From the NCBI GenBank assembly GCA_013396915.1, contig VWZL01005037.1, forward strand, positions 2,415,702 through 2,479,701: DNA of 64,000 nucleotides. The letters are read 5' to 3'. Made by a program: the position numbers and the translations under genes. This document shows, piece after piece, positions 62,326-64,000 of the stretch; position 1 is the stretch's first letter; each line of letters opens with the position of its first letter. The notes beneath the pieces were generated by a model. That model made no database searches and was not told the origin of the DNA. It worked only from the letters and a program-made list of their open reading frames with translations. Source of the DNA: Stercorarius parasiticus. Its lineage: Eukaryota > Chordata > Aves > Charadriiformes > Stercorariidae.

Positions 62326-63904
62326 CTCTATAATCTACGGAAAAAAATCCTGCCTGTATTTCCCTTCCTCCCGTCCAAGTGTGTGAAAGGTCTGGCCTGC
62401 CCCACTGGAGGCGTTTTCGGGAGAGCCAGGTTAGCGCGGGTAGCAGGCAGCCTGTGTCCCAGGCTGACCGAATCGCCCCGGCCAGCCGCTGGCCCCGGTG
62501 CTCCTGGATGGGACATTTTACCTTTATAAGGAAGCCAAGCTCGGGGGACGAAGTGAAGCAGCATCCTAGAGCTGAGACTCCACGGATGACGAGTGCCAGG
62601 GATCTGACACACGTTCCTCTGACAGTTTTCTGCCTCCCTTCCCAACTAAAGCAGGGACATGAGATAGAGCAGGGAACAGCCGTCCTCACGGTGCTCAGCC
62701 CATCGCCCTGCAGACTCCAACCCCCCTGTCATTGGGCTGCAGGCACTGCACAAAACCCTCACACCAGAGCTAGCAGCATGCCCCTGCCTTCACACCAGCT
62801 CCCCGCTGCAGTCAGCGGCGCCTGAGAGAGCCAGGAGCTCCGCGTTCATCAGGAGCAAAAAGCAATCCCATCAGCCTGTCTGGGCTGGTGCCATCGCAAA
62901 CACATCGCTGGGCTCATTTGTAGTGGAGCGGCTTTGCTTATCATGTAAGCTGCTCGTGCTTCCAGCTCAACTTTCTACTTCCCAGACCAGTGCTTTCTCA
63001 AGGGCCTGCACATCAAAATGGGTCGATAACTGCCCTAGTCACAGCTTTGTGGAAGGTTTTGTTTTGGGAGAACAGCCCACAGCCTCCACAAATAAGCTGG
63101 ATCTGATTAGCTCAGAGGCAAGCAGTGCAGGAGCAGCTGCAGGCTGTATCTGCTGAGTGGAGATTTCCTCACCCGTAAGATTGCTGACAGATGCTATTGA
63201 GTAAAATACAGTGCTGGCTTTCACCACAAGTCAAAAGGGAAGCCTAGGCAAGAGCAGCAAGAGGCAGGACAGTTGTCTTTAGGATAGCGCTGTACGTAGT
63301 GACATGCTCCGTGGGCATGTGTCCCCACCCTTTATTCTCAGAGGAATCTTTCATTAGTCAGATTATATGTTACAGCTCAAGGGCAGAAACTAGAACAGGG
63401 ATGGCTTCCCAATGCCCACTTCCAAAGACAAATGGGCCAGACCTCACAGCCTGGCCACTTCAGAAGTGCCACAGTCCTGAGCAGATTGAAATACCCCTCT
63501 CAAGTGATGAATTAATCCTGAAGTAGCTAAGAAACTTTACAGGAAACACAGAAGCAGAGAACTATGGAAGTGAAATCAGATCCAGCTGGGATTTGCAGCA
63601 GCATCAGAGTACAAAGCTCTGTGCTTCTGTTCCTGAAATGCTGCCTTCTTGCTGTGGGCCTTGTAATAGTCTTTCCCAGTATTTTGCTTTCTGGGGAATA
63701 GTCATAATGGGTTTACGATGAACAAGATGTTTACTGCTTATGTTTGTACCCTGCTGACTCACTTTATAACAGCTCTTTACACATAAGCCTGCAGCTCCAG
63801 CACTCAGCCTCCAACATTTTCTATGTATTTTAGATGGGAGCTGCTCTGTAGCCTTTCCCAAAGGGAAATGAGAGTCCTTATGACCCAAGAGATGTACACC
63901 AGTG
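62326..63904. other. Unassigned terminal sequence
   Basis: No recognisable exon or repeat. Open frames here have no domain or splice support. Confidence 0.4.
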
Positions 63905-63928
63905 TCTCGCAGTGTGCATAACAAGGTC

Positions 63929-63934
63929 TTTATT
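63929..63934 (-). other. Possible minus-strand polyadenylation signal
   Basis: TTTATT on the plus strand near the window edge would be AATAAA for a leftward transcript entering from beyond 64000. No coding sequence is visible to confirm it. Confidence 0.25.
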
Positions 63935-64000
63935 CAACAAGAGGGAGTAAAGAAAGCAGTGAACAAGCAGAAACAAGGAACAGACTGCTCTGTGCACATC

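Overview
This is vertebrate nuclear DNA, almost certainly from a bird. The evidence is spliced genes with GT-AG introns, compact GC-rich gene spacing, CR1-type LINE relics, and the conserved gene order [LRR/TEMP-like gene (-)] - TIE1 (+) - MPL (+) - CDC20 (+) - ELOVL1 (-), which matches human 1p34.2. One CR1 3' end, in TIE1 intron 2, reads like the avian type and looks more neoavian than galliform; that is a weak hint. Exon boundaries below were set by hand from conserved protein sequence, reading phase and splice sites, and every internal junction keeps the frame.

Layout: 28-2561 (-) holds the first two coding exons of a secreted or membrane LRR protein, where mammals have C1orf210 (TEMP), a relative of LRRC19. 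6717-19770 (+) is a complete 23-exon TIE1 (1124 codons). 22272-27489 (+) is MPL, complete except for an assembly gap that removes the JAK-binding box region. 27700-33410 (+) is CDC20 with a cell-cycle promoter. 37067-40829 (-) is the coding part of ELOVL1, convergent with CDC20; its 5' noncoding exon probably lies in the CpG island near 50 kb. From about 51.6 to 64 kb I found no exon, only old CR1 relics and unique sequence.

The genes do not form a pathway. TIE1 is an endothelial angiopoietin co-receptor, MPL the thrombopoietin receptor, CDC20 the mitotic APC/C activator and ELOVL1 a very-long-chain fatty acid elongase. TIE1 and MPL share a haematopoietic/endothelial flavour.

I see no novel multi-gene system. 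The most interesting points are: a natural Cys at the MPL position equivalent to human Trp515; loss of the Cys of the CDC20 CRY box; an LRR-bearing, possibly ancestral form of TEMP; a GC-AG intron in TIE1; a palindromic GATA site ahead of MPL; and an undersized assembly gap over MPL exons 11-12. Gaps lie at 9914-10681, 27303-27416 and 51456-51502, plus one N at 28026.
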